A program made the translations under genes and the position numbers. DNA of 64,000 nucleotides from contig CP136065.1 of NCBI GenBank assembly GCA_032622095.1, positions 99,021,343 through 99,085,342 on the forward strand, written 5' to 3'. Shown here in pieces: positions 12,701-21,925 of the stretch. This stretch comes from Siphonodentalium dalli (taxonomy: Eukaryota; Mollusca; Scaphopoda; Gadilida; Siphonodentaliidae). The notes beneath the pieces are model-generated. The model was not told the DNA's origin, did not search any database, and saw nothing but the letters and a program-made list of their open reading frames with translations. Each line of letters begins with the position of its first letter. Within the stretch, counting starts at the first letter, position 1.

Positions 12701-14149
12701 ACCATTTATTTTTGTTGTATACCATGCCATTCATTAACATGTTCTTGATTTTAATAAAAAATATAAAAAAAACAAACAAAAGACCGATTCAACCCCACTT
12801 GGAAGGTATAGTAAATTGTACGCGATGTGTACTCACTACTAAAGATATGGCAATAGGTTTTAGTTCTTTGGACGTAATGTTGCAGTATTGTAGGCGGACT
12901 TTCTCGTGTTTTATCTGATGCATATAGCATTTGATGACGGGCGTCTTTAGTATCTGACACGCCTCCACGTACAGCCAAGCCGTCGTCACCTCCTGAGGGT
13001 AGGTGTGTTTCGGAAACTCGAAATCATCTACAAAGAAATAATTCCTGTCATATAAGGGGGAAAAATATTTTCTATCCGAACGTTTTGGAATAGTTATCAA
13101 AGTAGCTTTACGATTCGTGGGCAATACATATATGCACTTTGCAATAAAGTCAATATTTAAAGAGTAAAAAATTCAAATTGCAGAAATGTTACAATTAACC
13201 AAATCATCTGCCCAGGAAAACATCAATCACTGACCATTCCACTTTCAGGATTTGAACTCAAGACGAGGTTACATTTATAAACACGTCCGGACTTACTGCA
13301 TGAATATTTCCTAACTGTTGGAAAGTTTTAGCGAGTAGCTTGAACATGTAAACTCAAGAATATATACATTTACCAGAGTTTAGTATGGTGGTATTCGTTA
13401 CGATGCAAAAGCAATATGACCATACGGTAAGCATAATTAACGACCGCAGTTAAATATCTGCAAATGTACAGAATTCTTATCATAATCATTTGATAAATAC
13501 ATATAATCGATATGTTAAAACTATGACCATATACGCTAGCATAATCAACAATCAACAGCTAAACCACATGTACACTGAGGATGTTAGTTTTTATTTTGAA
13601 ATTCTTCTCAAAATTAGATAATATATTTAGACGCATATCCCTTTAAAAATATGGGAAGATTCCCATGTATAACAAAAAATTATAGCTGTAATTTAATTCT
13701 TGAAAGTGGCTACTCAAAACATGAACATTCTTGGAATCCATCCATACAGGAACGTTCCTGCATTGAGTTGTCCAAATTGTATGATGAACTATCCATAGTC
13801 GTAGTCGAATCTTAGAAGAAATGTGGTCGAAACATTTCACACTCGGTTAATCGATATAAATCGTTGACTCACCATCATCAAAATATGCCGACAGATCTTT
13901 GAGTTTTGCGGAAACGCTTTCTTCGTTACATAGACTTGTACAGGACAATGCATCACAGCACGGGGTATTTTGTCCCAAACCCAGCGATTCCCATTCCTTA
14001 ACGAGGTCAAGGTCGGGCAGAACGATATCTTCTCGAGCACATGCATGGCACCCAGTGCCCGAAAGAGTCCTGTTGGGTGTCAAAACCACTGGTTTGAAAT
14101 CTGGATGCGTTCGTGTACGCTGAATTGTTTCGATACCAATTTCACTCAT
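684..14149 (-). CDS. LRRC74-like leucine-rich repeat protein, spliced gene, 3' end off the window
   Basis: Nine exons on the minus strand (14149-13873, 13027-12837, 8367-8260, 6029-5936, 4715-4666, 4254-4173, 3607-3522, 2853-2659, 779-684) join in one frame to 1179 nt, 393 codons. Every visible junction has AG/GT borders and the phases agree at each splice. The first about 95 residues are a variable N-terminus; the rest is a run of RNase-inhibitor-type LRRs with the pattern LxxLxLxxN plus a helix, for example IRKLDLSHNKVG, LEELYLGHNKLG, LKVLDLQWNHIR and LERLNISWNGFG. The order, the SWNGFG repeat and the N-P-I-T-x-D-G-A motif in exon 9 are as in the LRRC74A/LRRC74B family, which has about 490 residues in vertebrates, so roughly 90-100 C-terminal residues are missing beyond position 1. 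Known members have no established enzymatic activity; a protein-interaction role is inferred. NLR-type LRR receptors are an alternative, but no NACHT or death domain is seen. Confidence 0.9.
1295..1360. repeat. Perfect 29-bp-arm hairpin in intron 8
   Basis: The left arm (1295-1323) and right arm (1332-1360) are exact reverse complements around an 8-nt spacer (1324-1331); the arm core is GAGAGGATATGGTGATCCC. Such perfection implies a young foldback insertion or selection for the hairpin. The apparent open frame across it is a by-product of the palindrome. Confidence 0.9.
1700..1718. repeat. Short interstitial telomere-like CCCTAA repeat
   Basis: A short run, GCCCTAACCCTAACCCC, carries about two and a half CCCTAA units. 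It is too short to be more than an interstitial trace. Confidence 0.5.
2659..2853 (-). CDS. LRRC74-like gene, exon 8 (two repeats)
   Basis: The 195 nt (65 codons, phase 0 to 0) encode two successive LRRs: KNKTLERLNISWNGFGREG and NKTLKELDMDSNRIDLAAL, then a helix ending GLTSFK. The donor is AAG/GTGAG. This is the most diagnostic exon for the LRRC74 assignment. Confidence 0.93.
3522..3607 (-). CDS. LRRC74-like gene, exon 7
   Basis: The 86 nt encode SNDNLKVLDLQWNHIRRES and the helix AIHISEAIQ, one full LRR. The acceptor is GTTATTATTTCAG and the donor is GTAAAT. Confidence 0.9.
4173..4254 (-). CDS. LRRC74-like gene, exon 6
   Basis: The 82 nt encode DCRGLEELYLGHNKLG and the helix SESSIGNAI, one full LRR. 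The exon leaves in phase 1, completed by GT at the start of exon 7. The donor is GTAAGA. Confidence 0.9.
4666..4715 (-). CDS. LRRC74-like gene, exon 5 (short)
   Basis: A 50-nt exon encoding NSIQPKDARIVADIIT, the second half of one LRR. The acceptor is TTTTGTCAG and the donor is GTAAATA. The phase fits both neighbours exactly, which supports so short an exon. Confidence 0.88.
5130..5651 (+). pseudogene. RTE-like non-LTR retrotransposon remnant (internal deletion)
   Basis: The open stretch up to about 5230 reads EMGFPTHLVDLISALYND and AVRIPGGDTKW, a block of the reverse transcriptase domain of RTE-type LINEs. The following sequence jumps to the C-terminal tail, with traces of MRRKGMEQIIMEGNVE and LAEIAHRTEDRKSW before a stop near 5651. 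The RT active-site block between them is missing and several stops and frameshifts are present. It lies in intron 4, opposite in strand to the LRR gene. Confidence 0.75.
5936..6029 (-). CDS. LRRC74-like gene, exon 4
   Basis: The 94 nt encode NLTGTEPGTDGLVALRDSL and then the next repeat core LKVLHLS. The exon ends in phase 1, and its last G completes an Asp codon with exon 5. The acceptor is CCTTTCAACAG and the donor is GTAAG. Confidence 0.9.
6490..7434. mobile_element. TTAA-flanked MITE (family A, copy 1), interrupted
   Basis: The sequence from TTAAAGATACGG at 6490 matches the element at 18990-19491 almost throughout (GGTGGGTATGCTGT, GGTAAACATAAAGAGCGTT, AATAAAGAGCGTTT, TTTGTGTGTGAT). Similarity breaks near 6925 and resumes near 7350 (GTACAAATATGAATATTTC), ending CCGTGCCTTTA. 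About 430 bp, including the hairpin at 7184-7338, are therefore inserted in this copy. The TTAAAG ends recall piggyBac-type TTAA targets; no transposase is present. Confidence 0.7.
7184..7338. repeat. Long hairpin with 75-bp arms and TTCG loop
   Basis: The arms 7184-7260 and 7265-7338 are inverted copies with only a few mismatches around TTCG (7261-7264); a diagnostic stretch is GATGTAACCGTGAGGTAAGT. It sits inside the MITE at 6490-7434 and would fold into a stable intramolecular stem in intron 3 RNA. Confidence 0.88.
7990..8210. repeat. Two tandem hairpin units (CATTGCATTCTCTTATATATGC family)
   Basis: Unit 1 pairs 7993-8015 with 8037-8059, and unit 2 pairs 8093-8110 with 8133-8151; both arms carry the GCATATATAAGAxAATGCA motif with a loop of about 20 nt. 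The tail following unit 2 (GCACAGGGTTTTTGCAAAA, AAGCTCTAGTCAT) recurs at 62206-62282. Stem and loop sizes resemble a pre-miRNA, but repeat membership favours a transposon hairpin. Confidence 0.7.
8260..8367 (-). CDS. LRRC74-like gene, exon 3
   Basis: The 108 nt (36 codons, phase 0 to 0) encode IDDRIRKLDLSHNKVG, a full LRR strand-turn motif, followed by its helix ending TISEL. The acceptor is TCGTATTTCAG and the donor is GTAGG. The preceding intron of about 4.5 kb carries a LINE on the opposite strand. Confidence 0.9.
8368..11160. other. Intron 2, left part, without recognised genes
   Basis: Only short unsupported frames are present. One minus-strand frame at 10167-10421 (84 codons, with NPVWSINSVHDSDDDYICAG) and one at about 9081-9500 (FNKEFLWISPVKTLNF) look protein-like in composition, but I recognise no family and see no splice context. 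They may be transposon remnants. Confidence 0.4.
11165..12781 (+). pseudogene. L1/Tx1-like LINE, 3' part of ORF2 plus 3' UTR
   Basis: Degenerate coding runs in the order seen in L1/Tx1-type ORF2: FVNDFICEDGTIISHGEAK (about 11400), then FRWFQFRITRILGTKAL (about 11760) and the zf-RVT knuckle LCTFCGKEREVIQHIFWECD with C-x2-C-x8-H-x4-C spacing (about 11840-11910). A frameshift occurs in the A-run at 11814-11822. The coding trace ends SFFDRWQDFVGL near 12200, and the A-rich segment at 12755-12781 is a plausible 3' tail. It is 5' truncated, lies in intron 2 antisense to the LRR gene, and the catalytic core is absent. Confidence 0.75.
12837..13027 (-). CDS. LRRC74-like gene, exon 2
   Basis: The acceptor is TTCTTTGTAG and the donor is GTGAGT. 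The 191 nt encode the start of the LRR domain (TYPQEVTTAWLYVEACQI ... LKPIAISLV), the region that precedes the first canonical repeat in the LRRC74 family. It enters with two nucleotides of a split codon and leaves in phase 0, matching its neighbours. Confidence 0.85.
13873..14149 (-). CDS. LRRC74-like gene, exon 1 (initial coding exon)
   Basis: The exon opens with ATG at 14149 (MSEIGIETIQRTRTHPDF) and an in-frame TAA lies at 14167-14165, so this ATG is the natural start unless an upstream exon splices in between. It ends in phase 1 before GTGAGT at 13872. The 92 codons are charged and not LRR-like; they include a Cys-containing stretch (CHACARED, PCCDALSCTSLC). The last codons, AYFDD, join to DDFEF in exon 2. 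Confidence 0.82.
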
Positions 14150-14559
14150 AACTCCAGATTTGTATTATATCCTTTTCCTGCATGGCGTGTTCTGACCACC
14201 GCGTCTGAAGGTACATGTATTGTGAAGCAAAGTGATGAGGCGCAGATCTATTCTGAAAAATAAAAAGAAGTTGACACGAATACGATGAACACATGCAAAT
14301 CACACACTACCAATTTGTGTTATGTTCAAGCCAGTGGCGGCGGACATGGGGGCATGCTGCCAATCACAGTTTCGTCGGATATAGCCTACACAGGTGATTA
14401 TAGTACTATCCATGTATCTGATGTAAGATGTCATGGACGTTTTGTTTATGTCACTAAGTGTTCGTTGTTAAATGTTCAACAATTAATTAGCCACACTAAA
14501 TCAACCAGATTGCAAACCACCTGTCGACACCGTTCATGGAATAGTAATTGGCATATGTT

Positions 14560-15440
14560 TAATTGTTTGACTGATTGATTGGGGTTTAATGTCGTTACCG
14601 CCGCGAGGTCATATCACGACTAATATGAGAATCATTGTGAGTCTTTGTAAGATCAGCATGATGATAGTCGGTGGATGACAAGATATGTCGTCCTTCACTA
14701 AACCGTAAGCATCAACAAACAGAAACTTCTTTGTATCTGTCATACTAATTCATATGCAAACCTCCATGTCTGGTAGTATAATGTTGAGGAACATTGACGA
14801 TTGTTGTGGAGTATCTTGTTCCAATGGAGCAGAAACGTCTGCCATTTCCACTTCTTTTGATACAGGCTCTGGGACTTTTTTCCCGGCAATTGACTTGCGA
14901 TGAGACTAAATTGGTCTGACTTTCCGCCTGGCCACTGGCATCAACACACTTCCTTGAGGACACAGCCGCAAAATATATGCAATGCACAGCCGGCTGTCAA
15001 TGTCAAGCTAGTTTCTTAGCATCGGGAGCAGAAAGTTGTTTCTCAATTTTAATTGATGTACTTAAAATTAAGTCCTCAATTGGGAACGGGTAGTCCATTA
15101 CTGAGTGTACACCGAGACAGTTGGATCCTTCCTTTGGTTCGTATACATTAGTGTGTTCGTGGTGTGGCGAACACGGTGCACCTATCATTTAATCATTTGT
15201 TTACTTTTTTTTGTACTTTCTTTTCTTTGCATGGTTGATTGCCATAGAACACACAAATGGCGAACTAGCATAGCGGTCGCTTCGGACAACCCTTCTAATA
15301 CAATATACCCTGGCACTCCCACGTCGGCTAACAGACAGCTGATTATAGCCAATCACTGTGCTGCTTTATCTCACATACAGATTAGCGACGAAAGACGGCC
15401 ATATTGTCTCTAACATATGCGTTTCTTAGTATACTTATAT
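14560..15440. repeat. Unassigned dispersed repeat, copy 1
   Basis: This segment shares long blocks with 20740-21500 in the same order: CCGCCGCGAGGTCATATCACGA, TCGGTGGATGACA, ACATTGACGATTGTTTGTGG, GCATCAACACACTTCCTTG, CAATGCACAGCC and AGAAAGTTGTTTCTCAATTTT. The left end carries the inverted tail motif (GATTGATTGGGGTTTAATGTCGTT), so the family probably runs on the minus strand with its 3' end here. Minus frames share short words (NGRRFCSI) in both copies, but frames are broken and no protein family is recognised. Confidence 0.7.
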
Positions 15441-15739
15441 CAGCTTATATAGGAATTTACTGTCATCGAATCGTGTTTTTCTGGTTTTGCCAAAAAAAAA
15501 TGGTTTTGAGTTGTTCCTGGCGACAGTGTCCTATCAATAGACGGAATATTCTAAATCATCCCGGTGTTTTCATTTTGCTCTTTCTGGAACCGAAAACAAA
15601 ATTAGAAAACTGTTTACGCTGGATAAAATTCGCATATGTAACTTAACTGAATATGAACACCGCACTGTACATGCATAATCCATCTCAAATCCTGGTCAGT
15701 CTTTGTAAATAAGGATGGGCATGATCTGAGTAAAACGTT

Positions 15740-16020
15740 GAAAGTTTACCCAACATATCAGTCATGAATATCACACCAGGGAGTATCCTCTCCACAAATA
15801 TGTCCTCTGAGTTGACCTTGAATATTTGCGTACTGTTTACAATTTGTTAACAGTCATTTACTACCTTCCGTTGACACTTCCGTAGACACCATAAATCCTT
15901 TGATCTGTTGTGAAGCATCCGACACAGTAAGGTTTCGGACTGAATAGGGACACTTCACTTCTATGATTCCACTTTGGTCATTTGACGAGCCCAACAATGT
16001 GTGAAAATTTTCCACTCAAC
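15740..16020 (-). pseudogene. YqaJ-like (PD-(D/E)XK) nuclease domain remnant
   Basis: The minus strand reads HTLLGSSNDQSGIIEVKCPY and then RNLTVSDASQQIKGFM, a stop, and further on YANIQGQLRG...PWCDIHD. The GIIEVKCPYS core with the E-x-K pair, an upstream N-D and downstream Q-G-Q / W-C-D are the signature order of the YqaJ/lambda-exonuclease-like fold common in invertebrate transposons and in viruses of microbes. The internal stop near 15860 and the lack of flanking domains make it a remnant. A possible splice acceptor (ATTATTTATAG) precedes it at about 16024. Confidence 0.6.
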
Positions 16021-16029
16021 CTATAAATA

Positions 16030-16480
16030 ATTAAGTACATGTTCAAAGTAGTCGGATCATTTTACAGACAACAAATATCCCTAGATAGATGTCAAGTTTA
16101 CATAAAACGACCAAACGGTATATTATGCTGTATAAGTTTGGTGAGGAAATTCCGATATATATTCATTATTTTATGAGAAAACTCGCACTGCCAGTATACG
16201 CGCATGAATGATAATTTATGTAGTCGAAACATTAATTTGAATCATATTCCCGGATGTACTAACGTTATTGAATGCCGACACGTACTAGTCGACTACGAGT
16301 TTAAGACAATATTAACATCGCGCGTGTATACCTATACTTTTATACTACCTGTCCCCGTAAGGAAACCAGGCATGAAAACAGAAAAGTAAAAACCCAGTCT
16401 GCTTTGCACGTGCACACAGCATCTGTTATCTTCTTTTCTGATGAATTTATTTCCACGTGTATGCGATGTGGTGGTTGTAG
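16030..16480. other. Non-coding spacer
   Basis: I see no repeat pair, RNA gene or supported exon here. Short frames lack family resemblance. Confidence 0.4.
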
Positions 16481-16483
16481 TTT

Positions 16484-16560
16484 GACTATTTATTTATTTA
16501 TGTATCGGTGTTTAACGTCGCTTTCAGCAGCCAGGGCTATTATCACGACGTTGCCATTTC
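16484..16560 (-). repeat. Inverted retroelement 3' tail (CGACGTTAAAC motif)
   Basis: The minus strand reads GTGATAATAGCCCTGGCTGC, then GAAAGCGACGTTAAACACC and a TAAA-type short repeat. This is the same tail architecture as at 31835-31890 and 50828-50876, pointing the other way and abutting the head of the gag-like copy at 16590. Confidence 0.65.
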
Positions 16561-16589
16561 TATTGGCGGGGGGAAAGACCGTGCACTAA

Positions 16590-17745
16590 GGTGTGGTGTA
16601 GGAGTCATGGAGGTACTAGAGCGGCCGTGTCACGTGAGGCATCGACCTTGGTATACGGCTTAGCTCATTGTCCTCTTTGGTCCTAGATCTGTTTAAGCTG
16701 GGTGGTTGAGTTGACCCGCTCAATCAATCGGCTAGTCACGCCTCTCCACAGTGGTTCAGATTCAAATTTTTTATGTTGTATCGCTTGTCTGATGTTTGAA
16801 GTATTATTTTCTGTTTTTTTTACGTATGTTTCTGTTCCCTCCTGTCTCTTTTCTGTTCGTCCAGTTGAGTGTGTTGAATCCTGTATTGTTCACGACTGTC
16901 TCACTGTGGGGAGGTACCGGGAGGCTGCTACATGCAGTTGCTAAACCGGTCACCGCTTCAGTCTTTGGCCCGACCAGAATTCGAAGTGTAGTCCACGGCG
17001 GCTGCTCGGCTAGTAGTGGATTTTCTTTGCTTTTCGTATACAAAAAAACGTTTTGCTCGCAAGAATGATGATTCACCAAGTTCCAATGATGCTGTGGTAT
17101 TCCCTCAGTACTCGGTTCTTGGCTTTGACCCGATTGTGAAAATGCCTCATATCTTTGTCATTGATATAACGCTACAAAGCATTGCTGGACAATTGTTAAA
17201 CCAATGAAGACAAGGCCAATAAGTGGCTCTCTCTCTCTCCTCTCTCTCTTTTGGTTGATTGATTGATTGATGTTCAAAGAAAGGTCAATCTTATGCTCTG
17301 CTGCAGTTAACAACTATTGCAGACACCATTGTTGGTTACTCCTCACAAGACATTGAATTATAGCAGAGCTGTGTTGAGAACCTCTGAATAGTTCTCTTCT
17401 GACCTTCAATCTGTGCAAACACTGTTTCAAAATAGAAATCCATAAAATCTCAAAAGATTCGACTCTCAGAAAAACAGGTTGATCCTAGAATTTGCAAAGT
17501 TTGATACGATGCTCAACGATAAACAGACAACTTTGAGGGGAAAACGTGGCTCCAGGTGTTTTATATGGGGGCAGGATAGCTGTTTGTTGACACGTCACAT
17601 ACAGAGCCTACAACTCGAACGTCAACTTGACGAATTGAATCAGGCTCACACCAGATGCATCAGATTTTATCTTATGAGTTATTCAGGATTCGACTTTGTC
17701 GAGTACTTCACATATTTCAATGTGGACCTGCCTTAAGGGAATACG
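16590..17745 (+). mobile_element. gag-only non-LTR retroelement, copy 3 (internally deleted)
   Basis: The head (GGTGTGGTGTAGGAGTCATG...) matches the head of the copy at 47100. ORF1 traces follow: KNDDSPSSNDAVVFPQYSVL, GFDPIVKMPHIFVIDITLQS and, after a gap that removes the zinc knuckles, the C-terminal block EFAKFDTMLNDKQTTLRGK ... YFTYFNVDLP with a stop at 17734-17736. A CT-rich run and a (GATT)n run near 17225-17272 interrupt it. No reverse transcriptase follows; the 3' UTR is lost. Confidence 0.65.
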
Positions 17746-17875
17746 GTCCTGAAAAAATATATATATAAAATGTCCATTGGGCGCATATAATCTAATATTC
17801 GGCCGCCAATCGTTATTTTTATAACGACTAAAAAAATTCCGAAGTTAGCCGAAGATTTTGTTGTAGACGTAGTCA

Positions 17876-17942
17876 CGTGATCGGCCCGATCACGTGATTG
17901 TCACATGTAAACAGAAGCATAGCACGTGATCGATCACGTGAT
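17876..17942. repeat. CACGTGATC palindrome pair
   Basis: Two palindromes occur 30 nt apart: CACGTGATCGGCCCGATCACGTG (arms of 11) and the exact 18-bp palindrome CACGTGATCGATCACGTG. Each contains CACGTG E-box cores at both ends. They could be transposon subterminal repeats or bHLH-binding sites; nothing nearby decides. Confidence 0.75.
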
Positions 17943-18829
17943 AACTCATTGACAACGCATTGATACGCATCGGCGGTATTTTAAGTTTGCATGTAGTCGA
18001 TCGCGGCCTTTGAAGATTGTCGTGTTATCACACTGCGAATGCAAAACTTCGCCGAAAACATCGCCGTTCTCGTAATTAACTGTCTTTATCGTGTTATTAT
18101 TATTATATGCATCGCGATGTGCTGTTACTATAAAGCCATGCCTGTATATTATTCAGTTTGGCGCGCATTTATCTATATAAACACGTGCTCGTATTTATAT
18201 ATTTTTTTTCGTTACCGGAATAGTCCAAGTTATATTATATATTCATATAAAGATTGAATATATATGCGAAGACTTGCACAGTTATTAGGCAATTATCATC
18301 TCGTAAACATTCCAATTTCCAGATGCCCTTAGTCGTGTGTGAATAAAGAGCGTTTCGTTTTAATTTATCGTAACGCGGTAAAACAAAAAAAATCGGTTTA
18401 TTGCTGTCGGATTTAATCAATTATAATCAATTCATTCATTACCAATATGATATGATAAATTTATTTTTTCTTGGTTATGAATCATGTATATATTAGGGCA
18501 ATATGGTGTTTATATATATTTCGGAATATTGCTTCCCACACCCCAACAATCTTGCCGACTGTCACTGATGGAAATTCACTGCGTCTATGCATGGTTATTG
18601 GCCAATAAAATTAGCACTCTAGCGATGCGGTCTATTGAATATCCAGGTCATAAATCGACCTCTATGTGTCAATTACGCATAACAATAGGATTATAAAATA
18701 TATAAACGTTCGCCGTGGTTCGTTTAAACATCCAATCATATATAACACTTTTTGAAGGAGGGATAATAATCCAGTTTAATATGTAATCACATATACAAGC
18801 ACTCTTTATTCGAAATATATCGTAATAGT

Positions 18830-19600
18830 GAACGCTCTTTATTGCTTCAAGGTAAAGAGACTCGACTTAGAACAATTGTCATCGTGAGTGTTTACTGATT
18901 ACACAAATACAGGTCAATACAATCATATACACGAACTTCCGATATGGATGCTTTATATATCAATCCAAGTCATAGCAATTTCCGCTTTATTAAAGGTACG
19001 GTTGGCCTTGGTGGTGGGTATGCTGTGAAAATATTTCCACCCGTCACAAACCGCCACAAACAGAAAGAACATCAAAATTTAGACAGACTTTGTCCGTATA
19101 CAAATAAGAAATATCGCATAAACAGTATCTTATTGTCATATGTTTGACCAGTGTTGTGTAAACAAAAGCTTAAAAAGTTACTTTTCTGGTGTTTGTTTAT
19201 ATTATGATGGTAAACATAAAGAGCGTTCTTTGTTGGTGAATTCCTTATATGGATCTAATAAAGAGCGTTTCTGCCATTTGTGTGTGATTAGCCAGTAGCA
19301 TTGTGCTGTCTTCTATAACACAATCAGGCTCTTGCTTAGGTAAAACATAGTAGGTCTTTATGATAACATGCTGTTTACGCGATGGTCATGGTATATATGA
19401 ACGAAACTGTATGCGTTTTAATGTTTTTCTGTTTACGGTGATTGGAACAAATATGAATATTTTCGACAACTAAGGCCGCACGTGCCTTTAAACTCTTTTT
19501 ATTCGTACCATATTAGGAAAACTATTAACATGAAACGCTCCTCATTGAGCCATGGTGAAGGAAATGGGGACTCGACTTAGAACAGTTGTCATCGTGAATT
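18830..19600. repeat. Direct repeats of about 60 bp flanking a MITE
   Basis: The segments 18830-18888 and 19533-19598 share GAxxCGCTCxTxATTG and the 29-nt stretch beginning GACTCGACTTAGAACA with one mismatch. The TTAA MITE at 18990-19491 sits between them, so either a tandem duplication was invaded by the MITE or these repeats belong to a larger element. Confidence 0.65.
18990..19491. mobile_element. TTAA-flanked MITE (family A, copy 2, intact)
   Basis: It starts TTAAAGGTACGG and ends CGTGCCTTTAA, short terminal inverted repeats with TTAA at each border; the length is 502 bp. The interior carries the AAAGAGCGTT words and matches 6490-7434 without the insertion. It is non-coding; a piggyBac-type transposase supplied in trans is the likely mover. 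Confidence 0.72.
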
Positions 19601-20740
19601 ATTCATCAACATACTCCCCACTTTAACTGCAACTGTATGTATTCGTAACCATGACTGACTCGTCAAATTAAACGCTCTTTATTTGGTGTATGTAATCGGT
19701 TTCTGATTTTGCGCAACGGGTTTCCAACAGGAATCCCGCCAAATGTCACGTAAACGATCATCGTTTGGAAATGAATACAGCATTATACCTAACCGAGAGT
19801 CACTAGACCGGCCACAGCCGAAAACACTGCATTTATATGGCATTGTCACGAATGAATGATTGTAAATACGGGAAACTGAATTGCTTTATTCTCTGATCCA
19901 ATTAAATAACATGAATGGATATTGAGAAAACGAAATTATATACATAAGATGGACAGAATAACGAAAAGTATTTATATACAAAATATACAGTGACATATAT
20001 ACAACATCGCGAACACGCACTCGAATAAAGTTCACATGCCGGCTCGTGTTTTTATAAGCTTTATTTTTGACACGAAAGTGTTATCTACCCCGCTCAATCG
20101 GCCTTCTATAGTTTTTGTCAAAACATTAACTTTCCAAACAGCACTTAAGACAAATCACAAGTGAAGATAACTCACCGCGCAATGACAATTCACCATGTGT
20201 ACACAATGCTATTGATATGCCCCGCAGTAATTCCATTACACTATCGCGCTGATAATTAACTCCGATTCCCGGGGCCTGCTTTTAATTAGTTTACCTCACT
20301 TGACGTCATGCGAGGTTTTGCGACGGAGATAGCCAACAACCGATGGTGGTATTATTTATTTATTTCTCGGCTTATTTATTACGCGATTTTTATGGGACTT
20401 GGATCATTGTGATCACAATAGGGGTGGCTTTCCGATTGAGTTTTGTTGTTTCATGAGGATAGTAATCCTTTAACTTAAATTATTTATATTTGCTGATTAC
20501 ATTCCATGTAGGTTTGATGTTTTCTATATATTTTGATATTCTGAATTTATGTGTATTTGCACAATGGACAGTTTCTTAATGGCTCCGATCCCAATGAGCA
20601 CCTTCGCTCTGATTTGGGTGTCTTTATTTGTATATTATTTCTTTTCATTTTAGTCTATTTGACTGTAGTTTCTAATCACGGTTGCTTCACTCGATTTTGA
20701 TTATCTTGTTTCTTCTTGTCGTGATATGGCTTTGTTGCTT
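19600..20740. other. Intergenic stretch ending in a retroelement-like tail
   Basis: No coding signal. A TGACGTCA (CRE-type) octamer at about 20301 is isolated. The right end (about 20570-20740) holds GTCGTGATATGGC followed by T-rich sequence, resembling the 3' tail of the gag-like copies. Confidence 0.4.
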
Positions 20741-21500
20741 TGTTTTTGATTATTTGATTTGGGATTTTACGTCGTTTCCGCCGCGATGTCATATCACGAA
20801 TAATATGAGAAAACTTTTGAGCCTTTATAAGATCATCATGACAGTCGGTGGTTGACGCGATATGTTTTCCCTCAATGAACCTTCAAGTCTAAACCAAAAG
20901 ACTCTGCTTTGTGACTGTCAAACTCATTCGCTTGCCTTCCACCATAAAATGGAACTTATGAATATCATATGCACACCTCTATCTTTGGGAGTATAATGTT
21001 TAAGTGACATTGACGATTGTTTGTGGAGTAGCTGGCTCAAATGGAACAGAAGCGTCTGCCATTTCAATTTCGTGTGATACAGGCTCTGTGAATTGACATG
21101 GGAACCGGCATCAACACACTTCCTTGTGGACACAACCGCCTATATATGTGCAATGCACAGCCGATGGTCAATGTCAAGCTAGATTCTTAGCATCGAGATA
21201 AGAAAGTTGTTTCTCAATTTTTATTTTTGTACTTCAAATTCAGTCCTAAATGTGTATGTGAACTTAATGTAAAGTAAAGTATGAGTGTACCCCGAGACAA
21301 CATGATCACTCTTTTGGTTTGTATCAACTAGTTTGGAGAACACCGTGCACATATCATTCGATCATTTGTTTACTTTTGTTGTTCATTTTTGCTTGTTGAG
21401 TTGGCATATGACAGATAAATGGCCGACAACTAGCTCAGCCGCCGCTTCCGAAAACCCTTCTAATTATGGTCGGGCAACAGACAGGTACATTATTGAAGCG
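20740..21500. repeat. Unassigned dispersed repeat, copy 2
   Basis: Partner of 14560-15440, diverged and with different indels. Shared blocks run over more than 700 bp in the same order and orientation, from the inverted tail (TTTGGGATTTTACGTCGTT) to AATGGCCGACAACTAGC. Broken frames differ between copies, so coding capacity is lost or never existed. Confidence 0.7.
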
Positions 21501-21764
21501 GTGACCCGTTTAGGCACTGCATATATCAGTTTCTTGTTGCATTTTTATAACTATACCGAAGGGAACAAACTACATTTAAAAAACTACATTCAAACATTTA
21601 AACCTCCAAGGCAAATTTAAATTAAATACAACATGGCACAACTAACATATATATACGCATGCTGTAAAACTGCAAAATAACGGGTGCCGCAAACAGGTAG
21701 CAATGTAATTTTAAAAAGTCAGCTCAACCACCAAATGTAAGTGCGATTTGGATCATGAGCTGGG

Positions 21765-21925
21765 CAATGGCAGCATGGCGTTCATTTGGTGCTTCGCGTG
21801 ATAATATACGACCGTATTACCACTACAACACCTTGCACCCCATGGCACATCAGAGTTCGAAATTGGGAACACTTACAAGTTACCACTCACAGTGGGGCCG
21901 TGAACATATTCTACCTTACATAGTC
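21765..21925 (-). repeat. Degraded SINE-like head, minus strand
   Basis: Read on the minus strand this resembles the 47005-47165 segment: a TAGAATATGTTCACGGCC block, TGGGGTGCAAGGTGTTGTAG and then a CGTGATA-like junction. It is a diverged copy of the same head module seen upstream of gag-like copies 2 and 3. Confidence 0.5.
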
